Shown: positions 35,217-44,830 of the stretch, one piece after another
Layout of the letters: each line of letters opens with the position of its first letter
Numbering within the stretch: position 1 is the stretch's first letter
Source of the DNA: Prescottella defluvii
GTDB lineage: Bacteria; Actinomycetota; Actinomycetes; Mycobacteriales; Mycobacteriaceae
Reading direction: 5' to 3'
Length of the DNA: 64,000 nucleotides
NCBI RefSeq assembly: GCF_000738775.1
Contig: NZ_JPOC01000046.1
Span: forward strand, 32,568-96,567
Notes under the pieces: model-generated
The model's database searches: none
What the model was told of the DNA's origin: nothing
The model's input: only the letters and a program-made list of their open reading frames with translations
Position numbers and translations under genes: made by a program

Positions 35217-36263
35217 ATGATCTCCGACGCCTCCCCGCGTCCGCTGTTCCGACGTCTGGGCGCGGGGGCCCTCGTCACCGCGACCGCGGCCGCGGCGCTG
35301 CTCACCACCGTCCCCACCGCGGTGGCCGGCGGCCTCCCGAACTCCGCGCCCGCCACACACGCGGCGGAGCCGACCGCGTCCGGTGCTCACATCACCCGCG
35401 TCGAGAACATCACCGACCGCTGGCTGCGGGTGTTCGTGTACTCGCCGGCGATGCAGGCCGAACAGGAAGTACAGATCCTGCTGCCGCGGGACACCTCCGT
35501 CCCACGGCCGACGCAGTACATGCTCGACGGCAGCTACGCCGACCCCGGCACCAACGACTGGACCGAAAAGGGCGGTGCCGTCGAATTCTTCGAGGACAAG
35601 CCCGTCAACGTCGTCCTCACCACCGGGGGAACAGCGAGCTACTACACCGACTGGGAGCGGCCCGACCCCGAACTCGGCAACTACAGGTGGGAGACGTTCC
35701 TGACGAAGGAACTGCCGCCGTTGATCGACGCGCGGTTCGACGGCACCGGCGTCCAGTCGATCGCCGGACTGTCGATGGGCGCACAGTCCGCGATGATGCT
35801 GGCCATGCGGTCGAACGGCCTCTACCGCGGCGTCGCGGCGTTCAGCGGGTGCTACCAGTCCACCGACGATCTCGGGTTCGCCCAGATGAACGCCGTCGTC
35901 TCGACCCGCGGCGGCGAGATCACCAACATGTGGGGTCCGCGCACCGATCCCCGGTGGGCCGAGCACGATGTGCTGATCGGCGCCGAGAAGCTGCGCGGCA
36001 CCACGATGTACGTGTCGACGGCGACCGGGCTGCCCGGCCCGAACGAGACCCTCGACAACCCGAACCTGCCACTGCTGGTGACACTGGGCGGGTCGATCGA
36101 GGCCGTCACCGATCACTGCACGCACCGGCTCGACGACCGGCTGCGTTCCCTCGGAATCCCGGCCACCGTCGTCTACAACCCGGCGGGCGTGCACACCTGG
36201 GCGTACTGGCGCGACGAACTCCCCAAGTCGTGGCCGACGCTCGCCGCGTCGCTCGGCCTCTGA
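35217..36263 (+). CDS. Secreted esterase, Ag85-like mycolyltransferase
   Basis: A 348-aa exported alpha/beta hydrolase of the esterase D/Ag85 family. The signal peptide has basic RPLFRR, a hydrophobic core and a cleavage site around VAGG or HAAE (residues 39-52). Nucleophile GLSMGAQSA matches the Ag85 elbow. The C-terminal His lies in GVHTWAYWRDELPKSWP, which is the Ag85-type HxWxYW pattern. Such enzymes transfer mycolates to trehalose, arabinogalactan or, for some corynebacterial members, to Ser of small cell-wall proteins. It lies between the two sets of small peptide genes, which makes protein mycoloylation an attractive but untested role. Confidence 0.85.
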   Translation: MISDASPRPLFRRLGAGALVTATAAAALLTTVPTAVAGGLPNSAPATHAAEPTASGAHITRVENITDRWLRVFVYSPAMQAEQEVQILLPRDTSVPRPTQYMLDGSYADPGTNDWTEKGGAVEFFEDKPVNVVLTTGGTASYYTDWERPDPELGNYRWETFLTKELPPLIDARFDGTGVQSIAGLSMGAQSAMMLAMRSNGLYRGVAAFSGCYQSTDDLGFAQMNAVVSTRGGEITNMWGPRTDPRWAEHDVLIGAEKLRGTTMYVSTATGLPGPNETLDNPNLPLLVTLGGSIEAVTDHCTHRLDDRLRSLGIPATVVYNPAGVHTWAYWRDELPKSWPTLAASLGL

Positions 36264-36290
36264 GCCGACGCGTCACCTGGCGAGAACGCC

Positions 36291-36332
36291 GCAAGGGCGG
36301 TGACAGTGCAGATGCACTGTCACCGCCCTTGC
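36291..36332. terminator. Perfect 20-bp hairpin between convergent genes
   Basis: GCAAGGGCGGTGACAGTGCA (36291-36310) is followed two bases later by its exact complement (36313-36332). It sits between the mycolyltransferase-like gene and the 45-aa peptide gene. Confidence 0.85.
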
Positions 36333-36349
36333 GCGATGCTTCGAGGTGA

Positions 36350-36487
36350 CTAGCTGCTGGAGAGCGAGCTGGTGTCGACCGAACCGGCGGCACCGGTGCC
36401 GGCCGAGCTGGCGGTGCCCAGCGAGTTCAGCGCCTTCACGATGGAGGTGACAGCGTTGAGGACGGTGAGGATCTCGGACGAACCCAT
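36350..36487 (-). CDS. 45-aa Ser-rich peptide, PorA-like candidate
   Basis: A short gene (ATG 36485-36487 to TAG 36350-36352) with ribosome site AGGGAG 6 bases upstream and a 20-bp hairpin 18 bases downstream. The peptide starts MGSSEILTVLNAVTSIVKAL, an amphipathic helix, and ends AAGSVDTSSLSSS. It has one Lys, no Cys and no signal peptide. It is 45 aa, like C. glutamicum PorA, and lies downstream of groEL on the same strand, as porH and porA do there (one esterase gene and a divergent small gene intervene here). Ser near the C-terminus is the mycoloylation site in PorH. Identification as a cell-wall channel peptide is inference. Confidence 0.65.
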   Translation of the reverse strand: MGSSEILTVLNAVTSIVKALNSLGTASSAGTGAAGSVDTSSLSSS

Positions 36488-36614
36488 GGAAACTCCCTGT
36501 ATTGCGAGTGGTGGTGCGCCTCGAAGCGAGAACGCTTCCGCAAATATAACGGCACCGATACAGAACTGCACCAGTTTTGCGATCAACCCCAGGATGAAAA
36601 CCGAGGGTGAATTC

Positions 36615-37451
36615 TCAACTGTGATCGCGAATCCACGCGACGATGCGGTCGACCGTGCTGCCGGGGGTGCTGATCCACCCGTTGTGCCCCAATTCGTCGT
36701 CCTGGTGCCAGGTGGTGATCTCGGCCCCCGACAGCTTCCGGCACAACTCGGCGGCGGCACCGCGCGGCGCGAGGTCGTCGCCCTCGACGGAGATCGACAA
36801 CACCGGTAGCCGCAATCTGCCGATCCGCTCCTCGTAGTCGATGTCGGCGCCGGCCGGCTCGATCCGGCCGCTCCGCGCGAACCTCGACCAGTCGGAGATC
36901 AGCACCCGCGACTGCCGCCCGAATCCCCCGACGTCGAACCGGTCCCCCGGCCAGAACCCGGCGACACTCGCCGTGATCGACATGGCCGCCGACCCCAGCA
37001 GCATCCCGGGCGCACGCACCCCGGGGAACCCTCGGTAGTACGGCGACCCGGACGCCACCAGGATCAGCCCGCCCAGACGACCCCGGATCCGCGCCGCATA
37101 CATCATCCCGAGGTGCCCGCCCATGCTGTGCCCCAACAGGAACGGCGTGCTCGCGTCGAACCGCTCGCGCACCACCTCGAACATCGCCGGCAGGTCGACC
37201 GCCACCAGTTCCTGGTAGCCGAACGTGCTCGACGCGCTCGGCCGCGGCCGGCTGTCACCCTGCCCCCGCAGCTCGCACGTCGCGGCGCAGAAACCGTGGT
37301 CCACCAGAGAATTCGCGAAGCGGTCGTAGAACGCACCGGGAATGCCGAGCCCCGGCACGATCACCACGACCGGCGCGCCGTCCGGACCGGGGAAGAGCCG
37401 GACCGGCGTCGTCGTTCCGTCTGGCATCTGGATCGGCACGGTCTCCGCCAC
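36615..37451 (-). CDS. Alpha/beta hydrolase
   Basis: A 278-aa hydrolase. Oxyanion loop VPGLGIPGAFYDRFA, nucleophile GHSMGGHLG, and a C-terminal His in ELGHNGW. The family resembles the serine aminopeptidase/lysophospholipase-like group; the substrate is unknown. There is no signal peptide, but a moderately hydrophobic segment (GMLLGSAAMSITASVAGFWP) could touch the membrane. Start is uncertain: GTG 37451 (VAETVPIQMPDG) is taken as the family-like start, with ATG 37427 as alternative. About 127 bases upstream of the 45-aa peptide gene on the same strand. Confidence 0.82.
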   Translation of the reverse strand: MAETVPIQMPDGTTTPVRLFPGPDGAPVVVIVPGLGIPGAFYDRFANSLVDHGFCAATCELRGQGDSRPRPSASSTFGYQELVAVDLPAMFEVVRERFDASTPFLLGHSMGGHLGMMYAARIRGRLGGLILVASGSPYYRGFPGVRAPGMLLGSAAMSITASVAGFWPGDRFDVGGFGRQSRVLISDWSRFARSGRIEPAGADIDYEERIGRLRLPVLSISVEGDDLAPRGAAAELCRKLSGAEITTWHQDDELGHNGWISTPGSTVDRIVAWIRDHS

Positions 37452-37522
37452 GCCTCCGAGCCTATGCCCACTCCGTCCGCCAGGCCCGGCATTCGGCGGT
37501 CCCGCTGCCCACGTCCCGGCGT

Positions 37523-37594
37523 CACACATCCTTTGTCCGCATCACACACCGATTGCACAGGCAGAACGGGTGTGATGCCGACAGAAGACGTGTG
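37523..37594. repeat. 27-base imperfect inverted repeat
   Basis: The left arm at 37523-37549 (CACACATCCTTTGTCCGCAT...) and the complement of 37568-37594 (CACACGTCTTCTGTCGGCAT...) agree at about 22 of 27 positions. The inner perfect part is GCATCACAC / GTGTGATGC. The gap is 18 bases. It lies in the divergent promoter region of the hydrolase and the PspC gene, so it may be a large operator or a decayed mobile-element end pair. Confidence 0.55.
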
Positions 37595-37698
37595 GGGTCG
37601 ACGTGCCGCGACCCACCACCCCGAGCCGAAAGATCAGGGTGCAGATCGGGGGGAATCCCGATGGCGGCGGACGGCGCCGCGAACCAGACTCTGATGTC

Positions 37699-37899
37699 AT
37701 GAACTCCAGCGACTCGCCCCGACCGTTCGCCCGTTCCCGCGACCAGCGCATGCTCTCCGGCGTGTGCGGCGGCGTCGCCGAGTACTTCGGCATCGACGTC
37801 AACCTCGTCCGCGTCGCCGCCGTCCTCGGCGCCTTCGTCTCGTTCGGCACCGTCGCACTGGTCTATGCCGCCGCCTGGATGATCATGCCCAGCGAGTGA
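37699..37899 (+). CDS. PspC-domain small membrane protein
   Basis: A 66-aa protein that is almost entirely a PspC domain: DQRMLSGVCGGVAEYFGIDV followed by a membrane helix (AVLGAFVSFGTVALVYAAAW). PspC proteins act in envelope-stress responses, but no PspA or partner is encoded beside it. ATG 37699 lacks a Shine-Dalgarno site. Confidence 0.87.
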   Translation: MNSSDSPRPFARSRDQRMLSGVCGGVAEYFGIDVNLVRVAAVLGAFVSFGTVALVYAAAWMIMPSE

Positions 37900-37911
37900 T
37901 GCAGAAATGCG

Positions 37912-37948
37912 AGAAGCCCGGGACACCGTGAAGGTGTCCCGGGCTTCT
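37912..37948. terminator. Perfect 16-bp hairpin after groEL and pspC
   Basis: AGAAGCCCGGGACACC (37912-37927) and its complement (37933-37948) enclose a 5-base loop. It terminates the convergent pspC-like gene and groEL. Confidence 0.85.
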
Positions 37949-37984
37949 GCGTCTTACCTGAGCTCAGGCTTTCCGATCGTCAGA

Positions 37985-39652
<1,668 letters not shown>

Positions 39653-39748
39653 TCACTCGTCGGATCGCCCCATTTACGCTTCCGGCCAGGCTCGGTGCCC
39701 GCGACGGACGACCAGGGGTGTCTAGGTACCCGGTCTCACCGTCCCGAC

Positions 39749-39775
39749 CTGGCACTCACGTGTCGCGAGTGCCAA
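39749..39775 (-). promoter_or_regulatory. CIRCE operator, copy 1
   Basis: CTGGCACTC, 9-base spacer, GAGTGCCAA: matches the CIRCE plan TTAGCACTC-N9-GAGTGCTAA at all but a few end positions, with both GCACTC/GAGTGC cores intact. It lies about 140-165 bases upstream of the groEL start. Confidence 0.85.
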
Positions 39776-39783
39776 GTGCATTT

Positions 39784-39810
39784 TTAGCACTCGAGAAGGT
39801 CGAGTGCAAC
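39784..39810 (-). promoter_or_regulatory. CIRCE operator, copy 2
   Basis: TTAGCACTC, 9-base spacer, GAGTGCAAC: left arm is exact consensus, right arm differs at the last two or three bases. It is 8 bases from copy 1; tandem CIRCE sites suggest tight HrcA control. Confidence 0.9.
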
Positions 39811-39856
39811 GTTACGAGGCGGTCTCCGCCGCGGGCGAACAGACGCCGTCCGGCTC

Positions 39857-40378
39857 CTAGCCGAGGCAGGTCTGACCGGTCTTCAGATTCCACGCGAACG
39901 ACAGCGGGCCGACGCAGTTGACGCCACCCTCCTCGGCGGTCGCGCCCGAGCCCCAGCCGGCGATCGCGAACGTCGCGTGACCGTCATCGGCCCACGAGTG
40001 CGCGATGCCGCCGCCGATCGCCAGGGCGAGCGACTGACCGTTGCCGCGCGACGCGCTGAGCGCGGTGCCGAAACCGGTCGCGGCACTGTTCGACGACCCG
40101 AAGCCCTGCGCGACCGAGACCGCCGTGCCGCTGTCCATCGCCGCCGAGCGGGCCACGCCCTGCTCGAACGCCTGCGCACCACAGCTCGCGAACTCCGAGA
40201 CCTGGATGTCGTTGGGGGACGCCGGAGACAGGCACGCCACCGGCGCCGCCACAGCCGTACCCGCACCGATCAACGAAATGCCCGCTGCCACACCGATTCC
40301 CGCCACGGCAACCACCGCCGTCCGCGTCATTCGCCGACCGAGATCGGACATTGCGCGCAGGCGGGAAACGGTCGACAT
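39857..40378 (-). CDS. Secreted protein of unknown function
   Basis: A 173-aa exported protein: basic N-terminus (RRMTR), hydrophobic core, cleavage near AVAAP (about residue 45). The mature part has four Cys (ACLSP, SCGAQ, NCVGP, TCLG), probably two disulfides, and Gly/Ser/Ala-rich repeats with GFGSSNSAATGFGTALSASR. It resembles small actinobacterial secreted families of unknown role (possibly DUF6764; not certain). ATG 40378 has a good GAAGGAG site. It lies upstream of groEL on the same strand, but CIRCE in between gives groEL its own promoter. Confidence 0.75.
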   Translation of the reverse strand: MSTVSRLRAMSDLGRRMTRTAVVAVAGIGVAAGISLIGAGTAVAAPVACLSPASPNDIQVSEFASCGAQAFEQGVARSAAMDSGTAVSVAQGFGSSNSAATGFGTALSASRGNGQSLALAIGGGIAHSWADDGHATFAIAGWGSGATAEEGGVNCVGPLSFAWNLKTGQTCLG

Positions 40379-40512
40379 TCGGACTCCTTCACGAACGGAA
40401 AAAGGGAGCGCCGGGCAGGATCGGAGAAGCACCGCCGGGCGTGCCCGAGACAGTACCCGCCGACGCGTCCGATACAGGGCATTTCGATAGTCGACCGAAG
40501 AACGTCGGCGCG

Positions 40513-41292
40513 TCACCCGAGAGCGGTGAGCAACGCCGGCAGATCCGCCACCGAATCGATCACGTGATCGGGGCGATCCACCGCCAGATCCAGAATCGGC
40601 TGCCGGAACTTCCCCGTCCGCACCAACACCCCCGTCATGCCCACCCGCTGCGCCGGAAGCACGTCGCCCCGGAAGTCGTCACCCACCATGACCGTCGCCG
40701 CCGGATCCGCCCCCATCAGTTCCGCCGCGGTGAGGAACCCCGCGAGCGACGGCTTGCCCACCGCCACGATCCGCGAACCCGACGCCTCCTCGAGCCCCGG
40801 CAGATACGCACCCGTGTCGAGCTGCAGCCCGCCCGATTCCGACCACATCAACGCACGATGCATCGCCACCACCGGCACGCCCGCGACCATGAAGTCCAGC
40901 ACCCGGCTGAGGGCCTCGTGCGTGAACTCCGGCCCAGCCCCACCGACGACGATCACCTCGGGATCGACGTCGTCGAACTCGATGTCGGGCATGTCGGCGC
41001 GGATGTCGCCGTGATTGAGCAGCATCACGCGGGCACCGGCATACGTCGACCGCAGATACTCGGTGGTGAGCCGGACCGCGGTCACGATCTCGTCGGGCCG
41101 CACATCGAACCCCGCCCCCGCCAGCTCGGATGCGATCTCGTCGCACGTCCGCGACGTGGTGTTCGTGAGGAATGCGCGCACACCCCCGCGGCGACTCAAC
41201 TCGTCGAGCGCCTCGGCGGCACCGGGAACCGGCCGCCACGAGGTGACGAGCACACCGTCGATGTCGAACAGGACGCCCTCGACACGGCTCAT
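40513..41292 (-). CDS. HAD-superfamily phosphatase (NagD-like)
   Basis: A 259-aa class IIA HAD hydrolase. Motif I FDIDGVLVTS with nucleophile Asp, motif II TNTTS, Lys motif in VGKPS, and motif IV GDDFRGDV. The C2A cap lies between. Likely dephosphorylates small metabolites such as sugar phosphates or nucleotides. Note VLFDIDGVLV in place of the usual DxDGT: the second Asp is kept. ATG 41292 is chosen over an upstream GTG because homologues begin just before FDIDG. Confidence 0.88.
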   Translation of the reverse strand: MSRVEGVLFDIDGVLVTSWRPVPGAAEALDELSRRGGVRAFLTNTTSRTCDEIASELAGAGFDVRPDEIVTAVRLTTEYLRSTYAGARVMLLNHGDIRADMPDIEFDDVDPEVIVVGGAGPEFTHEALSRVLDFMVAGVPVVAMHRALMWSESGGLQLDTGAYLPGLEEASGSRIVAVGKPSLAGFLTAAELMGADPAATVMVGDDFRGDVLPAQRVGMTGVLVRTGKFRQPILDLAVDRPDHVIDSVADLPALLTALG

Positions 41293-41447
41293 GGATTCGA
41301 GGGTATCGGGCGGACACCGACCGGCGCCGGGGATGCGAGATCCGGGGCCGAGAGTGACCTGCCGCACACACTGTCGGTGTCAGGGCCTAGTATCCACGGG
41401 TACGCGTGACCTTCTGTACCACCAACTTCGAACTGGAGAGCCGGCCC

Positions 41448-41915
41448 GTGACGAACACCCTCGAAGCAACCATCGAGATCGCCGCCACCCCGCAGGACGT
41501 GTGGACGATCGTCTCCGACCTGAAGCGGATGGGCGAATGGAGCCCCCAGTGCCGCAAGATGCGCGTCTCCGGCGAGGTCCGCGAGGGCACCAAGACGTTC
41601 AACCTCAACCGGAAGGGCTTCCTGGTGTGGCCCACGACGTCGAAGGTCATCCGCTTCGAGCCGAACAAGGCCATCGCGTTCCGCATCAACGAGAACCGCT
41701 CCATCTGGTCGTACACGCTCGAGGCCACCGAGACCGGCACCCGCGTGATCGAGCGCCGCGAAGCCCCCACCGGCACCAGCCAGCTGTCGCAGTTCCTGAT
41801 CAAGACGGTTCTCGGCGGCGCCGACGCCTTCGAGGCCGAGATGATCGCCGGGATGAACTCCACGCTCGCGCGCATCAAGAGCGAGGCCGAGGCACTCGCC
41901 GTCGGGAGCCGCTAG
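41448..41915 (+). CDS. SRPBCC-fold polyketide cyclase-like protein
   Basis: A 155-aa START/Bet v1-type protein: [31 protein letters not shown] and [16 protein letters not shown] fit the family, which binds hydrophobic ligands. GTG 41448 follows GGAGAG at good spacing. An in-frame GTG at 41406 close to a TAGTAT -10 box (41388-41393) would add 14 residues as a leaderless product. It precedes psd, but a 91-base gap makes co-transcription uncertain. Confidence 0.82.
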   Translation: MTNTLEATIEIAATPQDVWTIVSDLKRMGEWSPQCRKMRVSGEVREGTKTFNLNRKGFLVWPTTSKVIRFEPNKAIAFRINENRSIWSYTLEATETGTRVIERREAPTGTSQLSQFLIKTVLGGADAFEAEMIAGMNSTLARIKSEAEALAVGSR

Positions 41916-42006
41916 CACATCGCGACTCACCGGTTCGCCGCACTCACGTAGCCTGTACTGGCTCGTGCGGCGCACCGCCGCATCACCCGAAGAGGTAAGA
42001 GGACAC

Positions 42007-42720
42007 GTGGCACGTCGACCGACACCCCCTGGTACCCCCCAGCCCACCGGCGTCGGCCACGTCATCGGCCTCGTCAAGGCAGCCGTCCCGCCGCTGCACC
42101 CCGCCGGCGTGCCGTTCGTGCTCGCGCCGCTCGCGGTCGCCGCGGTGGGCCGCAACCGCAAGTGGGTACGCCGCGCCGGCCTCGCCTCCGCGGCCGCGTG
42201 CGCCACGTTCTTCCGGCACCCGCACCGCGTGCCGCCCAACCGGCCCGGTGTCGTCGTCGCCCCCGCCGACGGTGAGGTCGCACTCGTCGACAGCGCCGTC
42301 CCGCCCGCCGAACTCGGCATGGGCGACCAGCCGCTGCCCCGCGTCAGCATCTTCCTGTCGGTGCTCGACGTCCACGTCCAGCGCACACCCGTCGCCGGGC
42401 TCGTGAAGAAGGTCGTCCACCAGCCCGGACAGTTCCTGTCCGCGGACCTGGCCGACGCCAGCGAGGTCAACGAGCGCAACAGCATGCTCCTCGAGACCGC
42501 CGACGGCCACGACGTCGCCGTCGTCCAGATCGCCGGCCTGCTCGCGCGCCGCATCGTGTGCGACGCCAAGGAAGGCGACAAGCTCACCATCGGCGACACG
42601 TACGGACTGATCCGCTTCGGCTCCCGGGTCGACACGTACTTCCCCGCCGGGACCGCGCTGCTCGTCGAGCGCGGCCAGCGCACCGTGGGCGCCGAAACCG
42701 TCCTCGCGCAACTGTCGTGA
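42007..42720 (+). CDS. psd: Phosphatidylserine decarboxylase proenzyme
   Basis: Makes phosphatidylethanolamine from phosphatidylserine at the membrane. 237 aa, the short archaeal/actinobacterial class. Conserved parts: [41 protein letters not shown], and the self-cleavage site FGSRVD near residue 205, where Gly-Ser cleavage yields the pyruvoyl group. GTG 42007 has AAGAGG upstream. The stop overlaps the pssA start (GTGA), so the two steps of phosphatidylethanolamine synthesis are translationally coupled, as in M. tuberculosis Rv0437c-Rv0436c. Confidence 0.95.
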   Translation: MARRPTPPGTPQPTGVGHVIGLVKAAVPPLHPAGVPFVLAPLAVAAVGRNRKWVRRAGLASAAACATFFRHPHRVPPNRPGVVVAPADGEVALVDSAVPPAELGMGDQPLPRVSIFLSVLDVHVQRTPVAGLVKKVVHQPGQFLSADLADASEVNERNSMLLETADGHDVAVVQIAGLLARRIVCDAKEGDKLTIGDTYGLIRFGSRVDTYFPAGTALLVERGQRTVGAETVLAQLS

Positions 42721-43556
42721 GGCCGCCGCGCCCCAGCGGACGGAACGCGGTCCGGCTACTGCCGAGCATGATCACGATCCTCGCGCTCTGCAGCGGACTG
42801 TCCGCGATCAAGTTCGCCCTCGACGGCGAACTCGGCACCGCGCTCGCGATGATCGGGGCGGCCGCCGTCCTCGACTCCCTCGACGGCCGCATCGCCCGCA
42901 TGCTCGACGCCACCAGCAAGATCGGCGCCGAACTGGACTCGCTGGCCGACGCCATCTCCTTCGGCGTCGCACCCGCCCTGGTGCTGTACGTGACCCTGCT
43001 CGACGGCAACAACTTCGGCTGGATCATCGCACTGCTGTACGCGGTTAGCATCGTGCTGCGGCTGGCCCGGTTCAACACCCTGCTCGACGACGACACCGTG
43101 CCCGCGTACACCAAGGACTTCTTCGTCGGCGTCCCCGCACCCGCCGGTGCACTGATCGCGCTCACCCCCCTCGCCGCCTACATCCAGTGGGGCGACGGGT
43201 GGTGGTCGTCGATCGCCGTCGTCACCGTGTGGACCCTGCTGTCCGCGGCCCTGATCGTCAGCCGCATCCCCACCCTGGCCATGAAGTCCGTGGCGGTGCC
43301 CGGCCGGATGGCCGCCGCCCTGCTCGCGCTCGTCGCCCTCGCCGCGGCCGCCCTGGTCACCTACCCGTATGTGCTGCTGATGGTCCTCGTCGGCGCCTAC
43401 CTCGCGCACATCCCCTTCGCGATCCGGTCCCAGCGGTGGGTCGCCGCGCGCCCCGAAACCTGGGACTTCAAGCCGTCCGAGCGCCGCGCCACCCGCCGCG
43501 CCCCCGGCGGTAACCGCCGCTCCGCCGCCCGCCTGGGCCTGCGCCGCCCGCGCTGA
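42717..43556 (+). CDS. pssA: CDP-diacylglycerol-serine O-phosphatidyltransferase
   Basis: Membrane enzyme of 279 aa that forms phosphatidylserine from CDP-diacylglycerol and serine. The CDP-alcohol phosphotransferase motif DG-x2-AR-x8-G-x3-D-x3-D is complete in [20 protein letters not shown] plus LAD. About eight membrane segments; the C-terminal 30 residues are strongly basic ([20 protein letters not shown]). GTG 42717 overlaps the psd stop. A repeat cluster begins 28 bases after its stop. Confidence 0.93.
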   Translation: MRPPRPSGRNAVRLLPSMITILALCSGLSAIKFALDGELGTALAMIGAAAVLDSLDGRIARMLDATSKIGAELDSLADAISFGVAPALVLYVTLLDGNNFGWIIALLYAVSIVLRLARFNTLLDDDTVPAYTKDFFVGVPAPAGALIALTPLAAYIQWGDGWWSSIAVVTVWTLLSAALIVSRIPTLAMKSVAVPGRMAAALLALVALAAAALVTYPYVLLMVLVGAYLAHIPFAIRSQRWVAARPETWDFKPSERRATRRAPGGNRRSAARLGLRRPR

Positions 43557-43583
43557 CTCCGCGCTGGCTCCGTGTTCCCCCGT

Positions 43584-43691
43584 CCCCGCGTTTTGCGCAC
43601 TTAGCGCGAGCACGGGGGCGGGGTTCCCGCATTTTGCGCACTTAACGCGAGTACGGGGGCGGGGTTCCCGCGTTTCGCGCACTTGTCGCGA
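43584..43691. repeat. Three tandem copies of dispersed GCGTTTTGCGCACTT repeat
   Basis: Three direct copies spaced about 40 bases apart: around 43584-43610 (CGCGTTTTGCGCACTTAGCG), 43624-43651 (CGCATTTTGCGCACTTAACG) and 43665-43691 (CGCGTTTCGCGCACTTGTCG). Between them CGGGGGCGGGGTTCC is also repeated. They fill the gap between convergent pssA and the DUF559 gene. Confidence 0.85.
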
Positions 43692-43696
43692 CTGGG

Positions 43697-44584
43697 TCAG
43701 AGGTGCCGGGGCCGGGCACTGCGCGCGCGCAGTACGGCACCGTAGATCTCGTCGATCACAGCGTTGGGGTTCACCATCATCTCCTTGGTGACGAAATGGA
43801 TCTGCCAGCCCGCCCTCCGCAGCGCGTTCTGCCGGATCCGATCCCGCGCCAGCGCCGAGCGCTGCCCGTGCCATTCGCCGTCGTACTCGACGACAAGTCG
43901 CTCCTCCTCGAATGCGAAGTCGACCCGAGCGACGAACTCTCCGTCCGCGTAGATGCACAGTTGCGGTACCGGGTCGAGGCCGGCGAAGTGCATCCGCACA
44001 CGCAGTTCCGATTCGGGCGGCGACTCCGCACGCGGGTCGGTCAGCGCGAGAGCCTCACGGGCGCGCACCACCCCGTGATCGTGACGCCCTTCGAGATACG
44101 ACGCCATCCGGGCCTGCGTGGTCAGCTTCGCGCGGAAGATCCTGTCGACGTCGGCGACCGAGCGGATCAGCGGTCCCGTCGAGAGGACGTCGAATGTCAT
44201 GCGTTCGGGCCGCGCGATCGCGATCTGCTCCCACGGCTCATGGTCGCCGGCGTCGATCGCGACGCGTCGGACACCGAGTCCCGGGCGCCGGTTGACCCGA
44301 CGTCCGGGCAACGCGATCACGTCCACCGGATCCGACGTCGACACCAACTCCACTCCCCGCACCACCGCCGCCGACCTGCCGGTGAGTACCAGTGTCCCTT
44401 CCCCGGTGAGCGCCGCGGCTCGACAACGCAATTCGTGGCTGACGTGCACCCCGGTCGGGCAGTACACGCCGCGGAACAGTCGACGCACCCGCGGTCCTCG
44501 CAGATCTGCGGCGGTGAGGGCGCCGTCGCGCACCGCATCGCGTCCGACGAACACCTCGGGCAATTCCGGCTTCTTCCTTCTCAT
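43697..44584 (-). CDS. DUF559 endonuclease-like protein with AbiEi-type N-terminus
   Basis: A 295-aa protein. The N-terminal region (LTAADLRGPRVRRLFRGVYC) is like the winged domain of AbiEi-type proteins common in actinobacteria. The C-terminal domain (about 200-285) is DUF559, related to very-short-patch endonucleases: FVARVDFAFEEERLVVEYDG, WHGQRSALARDRIRQNALRR and WQIHFVTKEMM with the acidic residues kept. Nuclease activity is not shown for this solitary type. No methylase or toxin partner is nearby. Repeat clusters border it on both sides. Confidence 0.78.
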   Translation of the reverse strand: MRRKKPELPEVFVGRDAVRDGALTAADLRGPRVRRLFRGVYCPTGVHVSHELRCRAAALTGEGTLVLTGRSAAVVRGVELVSTSDPVDVIALPGRRVNRRPGLGVRRVAIDAGDHEPWEQIAIARPERMTFDVLSTGPLIRSVADVDRIFRAKLTTQARMASYLEGRHDHGVVRAREALALTDPRAESPPESELRVRMHFAGLDPVPQLCIYADGEFVARVDFAFEEERLVVEYDGEWHGQRSALARDRIRQNALRRAGWQIHFVTKEMMVNPNAVIDEIYGAVLRARSARPRHL

Positions 44585-44686
44585 GACCGGTCACGGTGCC
44601 CCATCGCACCGACCGATCGCGGTCCCGACCGACGAGTTATCCACAGCCCTCGGTGTTCTCCACAGCCTTCGCCACATCCCCCCACT

Positions 44687-44793
44687 CGCGTTTTGCGCAC
44701 TTACCGCGAAACTCTGGGCCTCCGCGTCGCGCCAAGTGCGCAAAACGCGGGGAGTGGGGGCGGATCGGCGCGACAAGTGCGCAAAACGCGGGG
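44687..44793. repeat. Three copies of the dispersed repeat, mixed orientation
   Basis: Copy at 44687-44709 (CGCGTTTTGCGCACTTACCG) is forward. Copies near 44729-44751 and 44769-44793 (GACAAGTGCGCAAAACGCGG) are reverse. Forward and first reverse copies can pair as a 16-base stem. The cluster lies in the divergent region between the DUF559 gene and the AAA ATPase gene. Confidence 0.85.
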
Positions 44794-44830
44794 AACGGGG
44801 AGAACCGGACGCCGCACTAGGCTGGCAGAC

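Noticed and set aside
43584..43691. CRISPR-like interpretation of the triple repeat
   Set aside because: Units are imperfect, only three, and spacers are themselves repeated; the same unit occurs inverted elsewhere, so it is a dispersed repeat.
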